Counted from the first letter of the stretch, positions 11,445 through 22,113 are shown. The stretch: 64,000 bases of DNA from Cupriavidus basilensis (GCF_008801925.2 NZ_CP062803.1:496001-560000); one strand, 5' to 3'. Notes: a model not told the origin generated them from the sequence alone. Made by a program: numbers and translations.

Positions 11445-12671
11445 ATGACACGCCGCCGCTTCCGGCGCTGTTGCTCTGTTGCCTTACCCGTCACGTACCC
11501 GATGCCCCGCAAGCCCGCTGCTTCTCCTGCCGTTTCATCCGATCTTTCCCCCGCCGTGGTTCCTGCCAATTTCGCCGCGCGCGTGGTGGGCTGGCAGCGT
11601 GTGCACGGGCGCCATGACCTGCCGTGGCAGAACACCCGCGACCCTTACCGTATCTGGCTGTCCGAGATCATGCTGCAGCAGACCCAGGTCAGCGCGGTGA
11701 TCGAGTATTTCCAGCGTTTCGTTGGCCGGTTGCCAACCGTGGCCGCATTGGCCGAGGCCAGCGCGGACGAGGTGATGGCGCTGTGGGCCGGGCTTGGCTA
11801 CTACTCGCGCGCGCGCAACCTGCACCGCTGCGCCAAGGCAGTGATGAGCGAGCACGGCGGTGTGTTCCCGACCGACCCCGAGGTGCTGGCGACGCTGCCC
11901 GGCATCGGCCGCTCCACCGCGGCAGCCGTGGCGGCGTTCAGCGCCGGCGTGCGCTCGCCGATCCTGGATGGCAACGTCAAGCGCGTCTTTGCCAGGTTCT
12001 TTGGTATCCATGGCCATCCCGGTGTCAAGGCGGTGGAGAACCGCATGTGGCAACTTGCCGATGCGGTCCTGCCCGCCAAGGGGCCGGCGCAAGCCGAGGA
12101 CATGGTGTCCTACACCCAGGGCGTGATGGACCTTGGCGCCACGGTCTGTTCGCGCGGCAAGCCAGCCTGCCTCGCCGCCGCCGCGTCGTGCCCGCTGGCC
12201 AGCGACTGCGTGGCGCGCCGCGACGGGCTGACCGGCGTGCTGCCCACGCCAAAGCCGCGTGCCGCCATTCCCGAGCGCAGCACCGTGATGCTGCTGGTGC
12301 GCCGCGGCCGCGAGGTCCTGCTCGCACTGCGCCCGGACAGCGGCATCTGGGGCGGGCTGTGGAGCCTGCCCGAAATGCCGGTCGACACCGTGCCCTTCGA
12401 TGCGGAACTGGCCGAAGACGCCGCGCTGGAACGCGCCCGCGAATTCGGCAATCCCAGCACGGCCAATATGGTCGGCGAACTCACCCACGTCTTCACGCAC
12501 TTCCGCCTGCTGATCCGCGCCATTCGCGTCGACGTCACCGGCCTCACCGCGCGCGATGCCGCCAATGGCCCCGCGCTACGCTGGCTGTCACTGGACGATC
12601 TGGATGCGGTAGGCACGCCCGCGCCGGTGCGCAAGCTGCTGGAGGCGCAAGCCCAAGGCGGATTGTTTTAA
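11445..12671 (+). CDS. mutY: A/G-specific adenine glycosylase
   Basis: Removes adenine mispaired with 8-oxoguanine or G. The 408-residue product has catalytic E74 in SEIMLQQTQV, a helix-hairpin-helix LPGIGRST, catalytic D175 in ILDGNVKRV, and a C-terminal Nudix-like domain for 8-oxoG recognition (from about 275). Iron-sulfur cysteines are at 235, 242, 249 and 255, i.e. C-x6-C-x6-C-x5-C, four residues wider than the canonical C-x6-C-x2-C-x5-C. The start at 11445 has AGGCGG upstream; 11502 (MPRKPA) is an alternative. Confidence 0.94.
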   Translation: MTRRRFRRCCSVALPVTYPMPRKPAASPAVSSDLSPAVVPANFAARVVGWQRVHGRHDLPWQNTRDPYRIWLSEIMLQQTQVSAVIEYFQRFVGRLPTVAALAEASADEVMALWAGLGYYSRARNLHRCAKAVMSEHGGVFPTDPEVLATLPGIGRSTAAAVAAFSAGVRSPILDGNVKRVFARFFGIHGHPGVKAVENRMWQLADAVLPAKGPAQAEDMVSYTQGVMDLGATVCSRGKPACLAAAASCPLASDCVARRDGLTGVLPTPKPRAAIPERSTVMLLVRRGREVLLALRPDSGIWGGLWSLPEMPVDTVPFDAELAEDAALERAREFGNPSTANMVGELTHVFTHFRLLIRAIRVDVTGLTARDAANGPALRWLSLDDLDAVGTPAPVRKLLEAQAQGGLF

Positions 12672-12677
12672 CGTTGC

Positions 12678-13355
12678 TTAGAGGATGTGGTGCTGGCGCA
12701 TGTATTTATGCACGATCTCGATCCGCATGCCCGCGTCCGGCAGCGCCATCAGCATCTGCTTGGCCTTGAGCGGCACCGGCAAGAACTCGCACAGCCGATT
12801 GGCCACCCAGCTGGGGTCATCCCACAGGAACGGCTCGCAGAAAGGCAGCTCGCCCGGGTGCTCGGCATGGAGCGAGGCAACGATACGCCGTAGCACGGCC
12901 AGGCATTCGCCCAGCAGTTCGAGCTTGCAGTCGATGATGTCGGGCGGCAGCAACTCCGCCTGGCCGACCAGCAAGCCGTCCGGGTTCACGCTGTGGCCCA
13001 GCAAGCGGAAGCGCTGGCGGCCGCGCGCGCTGATCAGCAGCACGCCCAGTTGCTCCATATTGCAGTCGATGATGTCGGCCAGGCAGCCGATCGTCTCGGG
13101 CATGGTGGGCTCGTCCGGGCGGGCGACCTCATTGCCGCTGGCGATCAGGCAGACACCGAAGGGGGTGCGATCGCGCATGCAGGCGCGCACCATGTCCACA
13201 TAGCGCGCTTCGAACACGCGCAGTGGCAGCAGCCCATCGGGAAAGAGTACGGTATGCAGCGGAAACAGCGGCAGGCTATCCAGCGTAGGCCCCGCCGAGG
13301 TGCTGTGCGGGGCGGCGAACGATGCGGATGAGCCGGGCGTGGCGGGTGAGGACAT
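12678..13355 (-). CDS. Lon substrate-binding-domain protein
   Basis: 225-residue protein consisting of a stand-alone Lon N-terminal (LAN) domain with no AAA ATPase or protease part. Conserved signs are LPLFPLHTVLFPDGLLPLRVFEARYVDM near residues 28-55 and the PxxKxxLL-type C-terminal helix (PLKAKQMLMALPDAGMR). The first 25 residues are low-complexity Ser/Ala/Pro. Such proteins are widespread but functionally uncharacterised. The gene lies 66 bp downstream of rapZ on the same strand and converges with mutY. Confidence 0.85.
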   Translation of the reverse strand: MSSPATPGSSASFAAPHSTSAGPTLDSLPLFPLHTVLFPDGLLPLRVFEARYVDMVRACMRDRTPFGVCLIASGNEVARPDEPTMPETIGCLADIIDCNMEQLGVLLISARGRQRFRLLGHSVNPDGLLVGQAELLPPDIIDCKLELLGECLAVLRRIVASLHAEHPGELPFCEPFLWDDPSWVANRLCEFLPVPLKAKQMLMALPDAGMRIEIVHKYMRQHHIL

Positions 13356-13421
13356 GCTGAGCCAGCAAAGGTTTCGGGCGAGGATTGCCGAGCCTGACCA
13401 CGAAACCTGACGGTGCGGCGT

Positions 13422-14339
<918 letters not shown>

Positions 14340-14393
14340 AGCACGACAAGCATAACATCAGGTGATGACGCCGTCATGACGGCGCCGTGCCAG

Positions 14394-14428
14394 TAAAAAT
14401 GGCGAACCGAAGAGGTTCGCCATTTTTA
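14394..14428. terminator. Strong hairpin terminator below the PsiF-repeat gene
   Basis: Fifteen-bp perfect stem (TAAAAATGGCGAACC with GGTTCGCCATTTTTA) around a 5-nt loop, ending in a T-run on both strands. It lies between the PsiF-repeat gene stop codon and rapZ. Confidence 0.88.
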
Positions 14429-14458
14429 CACGTCCGCGCCGCAAATGATGCCGGTAGC

Positions 14459-14782
14459 TTACTTGGACAAGCAGTCGCTCATGAAGGCCTTGCGCTCATC
14501 GCCTTTCTTGCCGGTGGCCTGGGCGTTGCAGGTCTTCATCTTTTCCTGCTGGCTGTTCTTGGCGGGTGCGGCTGCGGGCTTGTTGGACAGGCAATCGCTC
14601 ATGAAGGCCTTGCGCTCGTCGCCCTTCTTGCCGGTGGCCTGCGTGTTGCAAGCCTTCATCTTGTCCTGCTGGGTGTTGGCTGCCGCCGGTGCCGCGGGTG
14701 CTGCGGCCGGTGCATTCTGGGCGAAGGCGCCGGTGGCAAAAAGCGGGGCTACCAGCACGCACATCGCGATCAATTTTTTCAT
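14459..14782 (-). CDS. PsiF-repeat exported protein
   Basis: 107-residue protein with a clear Sec signal peptide (MKKLIAMCVLVAPLFATGAFA) and an Ala/Pro linker. Two near-identical PsiF repeats of about 32 residues follow (QQDKMKACNTQATGKKGDER..SDCLS and QQEKMKTCNAQATGKKGDER..SDCLS). The repeat is also seen as a 120-bp-spaced direct repeat in the DNA. Each repeat has two cysteines and is likely disulfide-bonded in the periplasm. E. coli PsiF is phosphate-starvation-inducible; its function is unknown. The start at 14782 has CAGGAGAG upstream. Confidence 0.9.
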   Translation of the reverse strand: MKKLIAMCVLVAPLFATGAFAQNAPAAAPAAPAAANTQQDKMKACNTQATGKKGDERKAFMSDCLSNKPAAAPAKNSQQEKMKTCNAQATGKKGDERKAFMSDCLSK

Positions 14783-14970
14783 GCTTGCTCTCCTGGCTGT
14801 GGAAAACTTCATGGCTGCTGGCCTGTCGGCTCGGCAACTCGGGGATGGGCCCAATGCCCATTACTGCACAAAACGGCCTGTGTCCCCATCGCGTTGACCA
14901 CCGAAGCGCGGCCGGATGTAAGCAATTGAAAACGGCCCCGTCGTGGTCGCACGGCGTGGACCTGCCAAAC

Positions 14971-15942
14971 CTAGAGCAGCCGGCCCTGGCCCCGCGATGC
15001 GACATCGGCCTGCATCGCGGCGCGCTGGCGGTCCATGAAGTCGCGCAGCGTGTCGATGCCGCGCAGGCGCAGGATGGTGTTGCGCACGGCGGCCTCGACC
15101 AGCACGGCGAGATTTCGGCCGGCCGCCACCTGGATCTTGACCATGTGGATGGGCAGGCCGAGCACGTCGAGATACTGGGAGTCCAGCGGCAGGCGCTCGA
15201 ATTCGCCATCGTTGCGGCGTACCAGCTGCACCACCAGCTTGAGCTTCATCTTGCGGCGCACCGCAGTCTCGCCAAAGATGGTCTTGATGTCGAGCAGGCC
15301 CAGGCCGCGCACTTCCAGCAGGTTCTGCAGCAGCGGCGGGCAGCGGCCCTCGATGAAGTCCGGCCCGAGGCGTACGAAATCGACGGCATCGTCCGCCACC
15401 AGCCCATGTCCGCGCGAGATCAGTTCCAGGCCGAGCTCGCTCTTGCCCAGGCCGGACTCGCCCATCACCAGCACGCCCATGCCGAGGATGTCGAGGAACA
15501 CGCCGTGCATGGTCACGCGCGGCGCGGAAATGCGCGACAGATAGAGGCGCAGGTGATCAATCACCGCGGCCGAAGACACCGGCGTGGTGAACAGCGGGGT
15601 GGACGAGCGCGTGCAGCGCAGTTCCAGGTCGGGCGGCGGCTCCATGCCGTCTGCGATCACCAGGAACGGCGGCTCCAGCAGGATCAGCTCGCCCATCTGG
15701 CGCTTGCGCATCTCGTCATCGAGGCGCTGGTAATACGTGATTTCGGGCTTGCCCAGCACCTGGATCCGGTTCGGGTGGATCAGGTTCAAGTGGCCGACGA
15801 GATCGGCCGCGGACGTGGCTTCACGTGCAAACTCGACATCGAAGGCCCGGTCCGCGCCCTCCAGTCCCGCTACCCAGGAGAGTTTGATATCGGCTGCGTT
15901 GTCGTCGAAGATCGACTGCGAGGTGACGCCAGTGAGTTCCAT
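14971..15942 (-). CDS. hprK: HPr kinase/phosphorylase
   Basis: Phosphorylates and dephosphorylates HPr at serine, tuning a regulatory PTS. The 323-residue product has H146 in MHGVFLDI, the Walker A GESGLGKS at 161-168 and the following VADDAVDF stretch. Beta-proteobacteria carry hprK next to ptsN without a full sugar PTS here, so it probably acts on the nitrogen-type PTS. It lies 35 bp downstream of ptsN and is probably co-transcribed with it. Confidence 0.96.
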   Translation of the reverse strand: MELTGVTSQSIFDDNAADIKLSWVAGLEGADRAFDVEFAREATSAADLVGHLNLIHPNRIQVLGKPEITYYQRLDDEMRKRQMGELILLEPPFLVIADGMEPPPDLELRCTRSSTPLFTTPVSSAAVIDHLRLYLSRISAPRVTMHGVFLDILGMGVLVMGESGLGKSELGLELISRGHGLVADDAVDFVRLGPDFIEGRCPPLLQNLLEVRGLGLLDIKTIFGETAVRRKMKLKLVVQLVRRNDGEFERLPLDSQYLDVLGLPIHMVKIQVAAGRNLAVLVEAAVRNTILRLRGIDTLRDFMDRQRAAMQADVASRGQGRLL

Positions 15943-15977
15943 TCGGGTGCTTTCAGGGACGGGCTTTCAGTGCCGGA

Positions 15978-16433
15978 TCATGGGTGCCATTGCGTCAGCA
16001 GCTGGTGCACGTCGTCGGGGGTGGGCAAGGTAGCCAGTCCTTCGCGCATCTCGCGGTCGGACAGCAGCTGGGCGATCTCGGAGAGGATTTCCAGATGCTG
16101 CTGGGTGGCCTGTTCGGGCACCAGCAGGAAGATCAGCAGCGCGACCGGTTTGCCGTCGGGCGACTCGAAGGGGATCGGTTCGGCCAGGCGCATGAAGGCG
16201 GCCAGTGGCTGCTTCAGTCCCTTGATGCGGCCGTGGGGGATCGCAACCCCCGCGCCCAGGCCTGTGGACCCGAGCGACTCGCGGGCAAACAGGTTGTCGG
16301 TCACGGTCGCGCGCGCTACGCCATGGTTGTTCTCGAAGAGGAGCCCGGCCTGTTCGAACACGCGCTTCTTGCTGGTGACGCTGACGTCGAGGTTGATGTT
16401 GCCGGGTGGCAGCAATTTAGCCAAACGATTCAT
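15978..16433 (-). CDS. ptsN: PTS IIA-like nitrogen-regulatory protein
   Basis: EIIA-Ntr; receives phosphate from NPr/HPr and regulates K+ transport, sigma-54-linked and other functions. The 151-residue product has the phosphorylated H67 in GAGVAIPHGRIKGL. The start at 16433 (MNRLAKLLPPGNINLDV) fits the family; the open frame upstream is unsupported. It sits between hpf and hprK, the classic rpoN-linked arrangement. Confidence 0.95.
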   Translation of the reverse strand: MNRLAKLLPPGNINLDVSVTSKKRVFEQAGLLFENNHGVARATVTDNLFARESLGSTGLGAGVAIPHGRIKGLKQPLAAFMRLAEPIPFESPDGKPVALLIFLLVPEQATQQHLEILSEIAQLLSDREMREGLATLPTPDDVHQLLTQWHP

Positions 16434-16731
16434 GTGGAATGCGCAGGGTTTTCTAGTAAGCAGGCCCGGGGCCAGGAGGCGTCCCGCCGGGCGGAAAGAG
16501 GATAAAAACCAAGGCCCGAGATTTCCACCGGGTGTCCCCCATGCCGGTGTCGGGCGTCTGGCCATTATAGAGCAGGCCCGCTTCCGCTTTGTGCATTGCA
16601 ATAGCCGATGCGCTCAAGCGGTGCTGCATGCACCGGAATGGCTAGGCCAGTCAACCATGTATTGCACAGCATACACTGCTACATATGCGTTGCGGAATCC
16701 CCTGCGTGACCCGATCGGGTGGGCTGCAACG
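16434..16731. other. ptsN upstream spacer without a gene
   Basis: About 300 bp, more AT-rich than its neighbours around 16655-16690. No gene is supported. The hpf terminator upstream implies that ptsN-hprK has its own promoter in here; no convincing sigma-70 or sigma-54 box could be picked by eye. Confidence 0.4.
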
Positions 16732-16757
16732 AAAAAGCCGCGCTCTGGGCGCGGCTT
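16732..16757 (-). terminator. Intrinsic terminator downstream of hpf
   Basis: GCCGCGC (16737-16743) pairs with GCGCGGC (16749-16755), extended by AA/TT. On the minus strand it ends in a run of five T, about 60 bp past the hpf stop. Confidence 0.8.
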
Positions 16758-16815
16758 GATTCCGTTTTTCAAGGGACTGACACCGACGGCCCGGTATGTG
16801 GGCCGCCAGGCACGG

Positions 16816-17166
16816 TCATTGCTGCATCTGCGATGCGGCCATCTGGTACTTGACCGCTTCACGGTCGTGGCTCTGCACGCGATCCTTGTGGCGAATCACC
16901 TGCCGGTCGAGCTTGTCGACCAGTGCGTCGATAGCGGCATACAGGTCTTCATGATGCGCTTCGACAAAGATGTCCTTGCCCTTGAGATGTAGATTGATTT
17001 CCGCGTACTGCCGCCGGTCCTTTTCTTTTGTATTGTCGACAGAGAGCAGCACACTTACGCCAATGACTTGATCGAAATGCCTGACGATACGCTCCAGTTT
17101 CGTTTCCACGTACTCACGCAGAGGCGGCGTGATGTCCAAGTGGTGTCCACTGATCTTGAAGTTCAT
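16816..17166 (-). CDS. hpf: ribosome hibernation-promoting factor, short form
   Basis: 116-residue HPF/YfiA-family protein that binds the 30S decoding region and promotes ribosome dimerisation in stationary phase. It begins [20 protein letters not shown] with the family beta-alpha-beta fold; K/R-rich [13 protein letters not shown] follows. There is no long C-terminal domain, so it is the short form. It lies 49 bp downstream of rpoN, as in most proteobacteria. Confidence 0.95.
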   Translation of the reverse strand: MNFKISGHHLDITPPLREYVETKLERIVRHFDQVIGVSVLLSVDNTKEKDRRQYAEINLHLKGKDIFVEAHHEDLYAAIDALVDKLDRQVIRHKDRVQSHDREAVKYQMAASQMQQ

Positions 17167-17215
17167 AGCGTTTCTCCTTCTGAAAGAGCTGCATCAGGCA
17201 GGCGATGCAGCTCGG

Positions 17216-18691
17216 CTACAAAGTCTTACGGAGATTGACCGCGGGAATCTTGAGCGCTTCGCGGTACTTGGCAACGGTACGCCGTGCTACCACAAAGCCT
17301 TGCTCGCCGAGCAATTCGGCAATCCGGCTGTCGGACAAGGGGTTCCTAGCGTCTTCGGCTCCTATCAATTGCTTGATCAACGCACGGATTGCCGTTGATG
17401 AGGCCGCGCCGCCGGTTTCTGTGGATACGTGAGAGCCGAAAAAATACTTCAGCTCGAAAGTCCCCATCGGCGTTGCCATGTATTTATTGGTAGTCACCCG
17501 AGAGATGGTGGACTCGTGTAAACCCAGTGTATCGGCAATCTCCCGCAAAACCAAGGGGCGCATCGCAATTTCACCGTGGGTGAAGAAGTTCTTTTGACGT
17601 TCGACAATGGCTTGTGCGACGCGCAATATCGTATCGAACCTTTGCTGGATATTCTTGATCAACCAACGTGCTTCCTGCAGCTTTTGCTGCAGTCCGGCCG
17701 CGCCCGCATCGCCTTTTGCACCGCGCAAAATCTGCGCGTACATGTCGTTGATGCGTAGCCGTGGCATCACATCCGGGTTGAGGTGGGCGATCCATCCGCC
17801 GCTCAACTTTCGAACAAAAACATCGGGCACCACGAAGTCCGCTTCTGGCCGGCTGTAGGCATGGCCGGGGTAGGGCGCGAGCGAGCGGATCAGTTCATGT
17901 GCTGCCTTGAGTTCCGGCTCGTCGACTTGCAGCGCTTTTTTCAGGCGCGTGTAATCGCGCACCGCCAGCAGCTCGAGGTGGTTGGTGACGATGCTCAGCG
18001 CCAGTTCGCGCTGCGGATGCTTGAGCCTGCGCAATTGCAGCGCCAGGCACTCGGCGGCATTGCGCGCCCCGACGCCCGGCGGATCGAAGCTCTGCAGCAG
18101 CGTGAGCACAGCCTGGATCTCGTCGACCTCGAACTCGAGCTCCTCCGGCAGCTCGCTGCAGATTTCCTCGAGCGTGGTGCTCAGGTAGCCGTCATCGTCC
18201 AGGGATTCGACCAGGAAGATAGCCAGCCCTTTGTCGCGCAGGGAAATCTTGAGCGGCGCCAGCTGCTCCATGAGGTGTTCACGCAGCGTGGGCTCGGCGT
18301 CGCGCAGCTGCATCGGGGTTTTTTCGTCGTCTTCGCCTTGCGGGCGGCGGGCGAAGTCGTCCAGGCTCCAGTCGCTGCCGTAGTCCTCATTGCTGTCGGA
18401 GTAGCTGTCGTCGGCCTCGGGGGCGCCATCGGGGCGGTTCTCGCTGGTGCCCTGGCCATCGGCGGGTGCCGGCGCTGGCGCGCTCTGCAGGTTCACCGAG
18501 CCGTCCGAAGATACGCGCAGCGGGCTGTCCAGCCAGTCGTTCTCGCGCTCGAGCAAGGGGTTCTCGGTCAGCGCCTGTTCCACTTCCTGCTGCAGTTCAA
18601 GCGTGGACAGTTGCAGCAGCCGGATCGACTGCTGGAGTTGCGGCGTAAGCGCGAGATGCTGCGAGAGGCGGAGCTGTAGCGACGGTTTCAT
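17216..18691 (-). CDS. rpoN: RNA polymerase sigma-54 factor
   Basis: Recognises -24/-12 promoters and needs enhancer-binding ATPases. The 491-residue product has the Gln/Leu-rich region I (residues 1-50, [20 protein letters not shown]), a very acidic region II at about 65-125, and the DNA-binding RpoN box [10 protein letters not shown] at 469-478. It is followed by hpf, ptsN and hprK and preceded by lptB, the standard rpoN neighbourhood. Confidence 0.97.
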   Translation of the reverse strand: MKPSLQLRLSQHLALTPQLQQSIRLLQLSTLELQQEVEQALTENPLLERENDWLDSPLRVSSDGSVNLQSAPAPAPADGQGTSENRPDGAPEADDSYSDSNEDYGSDWSLDDFARRPQGEDDEKTPMQLRDAEPTLREHLMEQLAPLKISLRDKGLAIFLVESLDDDGYLSTTLEEICSELPEELEFEVDEIQAVLTLLQSFDPPGVGARNAAECLALQLRRLKHPQRELALSIVTNHLELLAVRDYTRLKKALQVDEPELKAAHELIRSLAPYPGHAYSRPEADFVVPDVFVRKLSGGWIAHLNPDVMPRLRINDMYAQILRGAKGDAGAAGLQQKLQEARWLIKNIQQRFDTILRVAQAIVERQKNFFTHGEIAMRPLVLREIADTLGLHESTISRVTTNKYMATPMGTFELKYFFGSHVSTETGGAASSTAIRALIKQLIGAEDARNPLSDSRIAELLGEQGFVVARRTVAKYREALKIPAVNLRKTL

Positions 18692-18826
18692 GCGACCTAT
18701 TTTATGCCCAACTTCCGTACTGGTGGAACGGAAATTGCTATCGCTGGTGTCGCTATGATCGTTTGAAGGATAAAAGGCGACACTGAAGCCGCCCGGGGGG
18801 CGATGCGCGGCAGGCGCCGCGCGCCC

Positions 18827-19612
18827 TTACATGCGGAAGTTCTCGCCCAGGTAGACCTTGCGCACCGACTCGTTGGCGATGATGTCTTCAGGCTGCCCGG
18901 ACGCCAGCACCGCGCCTTCGCTGATGATGTAGGCGTGGTCGCAGATGCCCAAAGTCTCGCGCACGTTGTGGTCGGTGATCAGCACGCCGATATTGCGTGC
19001 CTTGAGGAAGCTGACGATGCGCTGGATTTCGCCCACCGCGATCGGGTCGACACCGGCGAAGGGCTCGTCGAGCAAGATGAAGCGCGGCGCGGAGGCCAGC
19101 GCGCGGGCGATTTCCACGCGGCGGCGTTCGCCGCCGGACAGCGATAGCGCCGGGTTGTCGCGCAGATGGGCAATCTGCAGGTCGTCCAGCAGGGTGTCCA
19201 GCCGGCGCTCGATCTCTGCCTTGCCCAGGGGTTTTCCATCGTTGAGCTGCAGCTCCAGCACAGCGCGGATGTTCTCCTGCACATTGAGCTTGCGGAACAC
19301 GGAGGCTTCCTGCGGCAGGTAGGACAGGCCCATGCGCGCGCGCTCATGGATGGCCAGGCCGCTGATGTGCTTGTCGTCGAGCACGATATCGCCCTCGTCC
19401 AGCGCCACCAGCCCCACGATCATGTAGAACGACGTGGTCTTGCCCGCGCCGTTGGGGCCCAGCAAGCCAACCACCTCGCCGCTTTTCACATCGAGCGACA
19501 CGTCCTTGACCACGGTGCGCGAGCCGTAGCGCTTCTTCAGGTGGCGCACGACCAGCGTGCTGCTGTCCTTCAGGGTGGCGGGCTGGGACGGTGCGGTTTG
19601 GGTAGCGGTCAT
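18827..19612 (-). CDS. lptB: LPS export ABC transporter ATPase
   Basis: ATPase of the LptB2FG complex that drives lipopolysaccharide to the cell surface. The 261-residue product has Walker [10 protein letters not shown], the signature [15 protein letters not shown], Walker [14 protein letters not shown] and the switch histidine in LITDHNVRE. It is 24 bp downstream of lptA and 135 bp upstream of rpoN. The N-terminal 20 residues are a low-complexity extension. Confidence 0.96.
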   Translation of the reverse strand: MTATQTAPSQPATLKDSSTLVVRHLKKRYGSRTVVKDVSLDVKSGEVVGLLGPNGAGKTTSFYMIVGLVALDEGDIVLDDKHISGLAIHERARMGLSYLPQEASVFRKLNVQENIRAVLELQLNDGKPLGKAEIERRLDTLLDDLQIAHLRDNPALSLSGGERRRVEIARALASAPRFILLDEPFAGVDPIAVGEIQRIVSFLKARNIGVLITDHNVRETLGICDHAYIISEGAVLASGQPEDIIANESVRKVYLGENFRM

Positions 19613-19636
19613 GAAGGTGAAGTCAGAATCCGTGGG

Positions 19637-20281
19637 TCAGGGGTTGACGGGGGCGGTCGCCGGCTTGAGCGGCAGCGGACTGGCTGCGGCACCGCTGGCG
19701 GGCTGCTCCTGGCGCGGCGACAGCACGGCGCGCACGCGGCCCGACGGGCTGCCCGCGGTCGCGTTCTCGGCGCCGCCGCTGGCCGTGTAGAACTCGTTGC
19801 GGCTGTCATAGGTGATCACCGCGCCGCGGATCTCGTCGACCAGCTTTGCACCGGCAAGGCGGGCCATGCGGGCGCGCCCGATCAGCTTGGACAACTCCTG
19901 CTTGCCGTCATACTCGATGCGGTCGCCCCAGCCGTCGATGTACTCGTCGACGTTGTCGCGCTTCTGGCGGATATAGGCTTGCTTTGCGCCCTTGGAGGTC
20001 GCGACCGCGTACTGGTAGCCCTCAGGATCGGTACGGACTTCGGCCGCGTCGGATTTGAGCACCATGGTGCCCTTGGTCAGCACTACGTTGCCGGTCAGGA
20101 CATAGACCTGCTTGACGTCATCGTAGCTGGCATTGTCGGCCTCCAGGACCAGCGGCTTATCGCGGTCGGCCTTTTCGGCGCTGGCGGGCGCGGCCAGCGT
20201 GAGGCCAAGGACGGCGGCCAGCGTCAGCAAAGCGGCCGTGCTGCGGCGCAGACAGGACGAAGTCGTCGGGAATGGATTCAT
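19637..20281 (-). CDS. lptA: LPS transport periplasmic protein LptA
   Basis: Forms the periplasmic bridge carrying LPS between LptC and LptD. The 214-residue precursor has a signal peptide (residues 1 to about 35, ending APASA) and the OstA-type beta-jellyroll (KPLVLEADNASYDDVKQ). The C-terminal tail is Pro/Ala-rich. It lies between lptC and lptB in the expected order. Confidence 0.95.
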   Translation of the reverse strand: MNPFPTTSSCLRRSTAALLTLAAVLGLTLAAPASAEKADRDKPLVLEADNASYDDVKQVYVLTGNVVLTKGTMVLKSDAAEVRTDPEGYQYAVATSKGAKQAYIRQKRDNVDEYIDGWGDRIEYDGKQELSKLIGRARMARLAGAKLVDEIRGAVITYDSRNEFYTASGGAENATAGSPSGRVRAVLSPRQEQPASGAAASPLPLKPATAPVNP

Positions 20282-20335
20282 GTTGGCGTGATGGCGGTTG
20301 ACGCGGGCGGCTGGTGCCCGCGGGCGGCTTCTGGG

Positions 20336-20968
20336 CTACTTTGCGGGACTCGCCGGCGGCGGTCCCGTGATGATGGTGCCGCGTACGTTACCCAGCAATT
20401 GTACTTCGCGAGTGACATTGTTGAAGACCAGGCCGTTTGCGGTCATCACCGACGGGCCGCGGGTCAGCTTGACAGCCTTGTCGGTCTTGACGATGTCATC
20501 GTTCACCAGCACCTGGAAGTACTCCGAGGCGGCCGTCATCTGTGGGTCCTTGGCGGGGTCGGGGCCCTGGGCGCGCACGATGAAGGCATTGCCGAACAGG
20601 TCGATGACCGAGCCTTCCGCGTTCATCGTGCCGCGATCGGAGTGGCCGGTGACGGGCGGACGGTCGATTTCGTAGGAACGCATGGCCGGGCGCGTCACGT
20701 CGTAGGTCTGGTCGTCCTCGAAGTGGATCATCTTGTCGCCGGTGAAGCGCAGCTTGGTGTTGCCGTCCTCGGCAAGCTCGGTCGCGGAAAAACGGATCAT
20801 GTAGTAATCCGGTTCATGCTTCTTGCCTACCGGCCCGGTGTCCGCTTCTTTCGGGGAGTTGACCTGCACCAGCCAGAAGGTGCTGCCCGCCACCAGTGCC
20901 ATCAGCAGCAGGGGCAGGGCTCGCATGGCAAGCCGGCTCAGGGAGGACAGGATTTCCCGCATAGGCAT
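20336..20968 (-). CDS. lptC: LPS export protein LptC
   Basis: Inner-membrane-anchored member of the Lpt bridge. The 210-residue product has one N-terminal transmembrane helix (about 15-36, ALPLLLMALVAGSTFWLV) and a jellyroll domain with the LptC-type DYYMIRFSATELAEDG. The start is the ATG at 20968 (MPMREI); 20962 is an alternative. It begins only 11 bp after kdsD; the usual kdsC gene is missing between them. Confidence 0.93.
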   Translation of the reverse strand: MPMREILSSLSRLAMRALPLLLMALVAGSTFWLVQVNSPKEADTGPVGKKHEPDYYMIRFSATELAEDGNTKLRFTGDKMIHFEDDQTYDVTRPAMRSYEIDRPPVTGHSDRGTMNAEGSVIDLFGNAFIVRAQGPDPAKDPQMTAASEYFQVLVNDDIVKTDKAVKLTRGPSVMTANGLVFNNVTREVQLLGNVRGTIITGPPPASPAK

Positions 20969-20979
20969 GGGCTCTGGCC

Positions 20980-21963
20980 TCAGATGACCTTGGCGCGGGT
21001 CAGGTCGTGGATGTGGAGCGCGCCGACCAGGCGCCGCTCTGCGTCGACCACCAGCATCTGGTTGATGCGGTTCGCCTCCATGACCTGCACGGCTTCCACG
21101 GCCAGCTGGTCCGGCCCGACGGTATGCGGCGTGCGGTGCATGACTTCGCTGATGGGTACGGTCTTCCAGTCGCGCGGGGTTTCGAGCAAGCGGCGCAGGT
21201 CGCCATCGGTGAAGACACCGATCAGGCGGTCGTCCGGGTCCACCACCGCGGTCATTGCCATGCCTTTGCGGGTGATTTCCATCAGGGCCTGTGCCAGCGG
21301 CGTGCTCTCGCGCACCTTGGGCACCGCGTTGCCGCTGCGCATGACGTCGCGCACGTGGGTCAGCAGCTTGCGCCCGAGCGCGCCGCCCGGATGCGAGCGG
21401 GCAAAGTCTTCCTCGCCGAAGCCGCGGGCATCCAGCACCGCCACCGCGAGCGCGTCGCCCATCGCCAGTGCGGCGGTGGTGCTGGCGGTCGGGGCCAGGT
21501 TGAGCGGGCAGGCTTCTTTTTCCACGCCGGCATTGAGGTGCGCGTCGGCCAGCTTGGCCAGCGTGGATGCGGGGTTGCCGGTCACGGAGATGAGCTTGGC
21601 ACCGATGCGCTTGACGATCGGGACGATCGAAAGCAACTCGGCGGTCTCTCCGGAGTTGGAAAAAGCGATCAGCACATCGTCGCGCGTGACCATGCCCAGG
21701 TCGCCGTGGCTGGCTTCGGCCGGATGCACGAAGAACGCGGGCGTGCCGGTCGAGGCCAGCGTGGCCGCGACCTTGCGGCCGATATGGCCCGACTTGCCGA
21801 TGCCGGAGACGACGACGCGCCCGCTGCAATTGAGCGTCAGTTGCACGGCCTGCGCAAATCCGTCGTCCAGGCGGCCCGCGAGGGCAGCAACGGCGTCGGC
21901 TTCGATCTGGAGGGTTTCGCGAGCGAGCCTAAGTGCTCGATCCGCATTGAAATTAGCTATCAT
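20980..21963 (-). CDS. kdsD: arabinose-5-phosphate isomerase (KdsD/KpsF)
   Basis: Converts ribulose 5-phosphate to arabinose 5-phosphate, the first step of Kdo synthesis for LPS. The 327-residue product has a SIS sugar-isomerase domain (VVSGIGKSGHIGRK near 50-63, FSNSGET) and two CBS domains from about residue 205. The start at 21963 (MIANFNADRALRLARETL) was chosen by family fit. It heads the lptC-lptA-lptB operon, with a 150-bp divergent spacer to the antiporter gene. Confidence 0.95.
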   Translation of the reverse strand: MIANFNADRALRLARETLQIEADAVAALAGRLDDGFAQAVQLTLNCSGRVVVSGIGKSGHIGRKVAATLASTGTPAFFVHPAEASHGDLGMVTRDDVLIAFSNSGETAELLSIVPIVKRIGAKLISVTGNPASTLAKLADAHLNAGVEKEACPLNLAPTASTTAALAMGDALAVAVLDARGFGEEDFARSHPGGALGRKLLTHVRDVMRSGNAVPKVRESTPLAQALMEITRKGMAMTAVVDPDDRLIGVFTDGDLRRLLETPRDWKTVPISEVMHRTPHTVGPDQLAVEAVQVMEANRINQMLVVDAERRLVGALHIHDLTRAKVI

Positions 21964-22113
21964 GGCGACGAAGTATACCAACGAATGCGATGGCGCTTGG
22001 GCTGTTCCTGGGATCGGGCAGCGAGGGCGGCCATCGCGCTTGCCGTAATCCGCCGGCAGGGCCGCCCGCACCGGGCCGGCCCGGTGCCCGGCGCGGCGTA
22101 CCTGACCCTGTCG

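Noticed and set aside
19166..22048. 960-codon frame antisense to lptB-lptA-lptC-kdsD
   Set aside because: Same kind of shadow; the minus-strand genes there have full family motifs.
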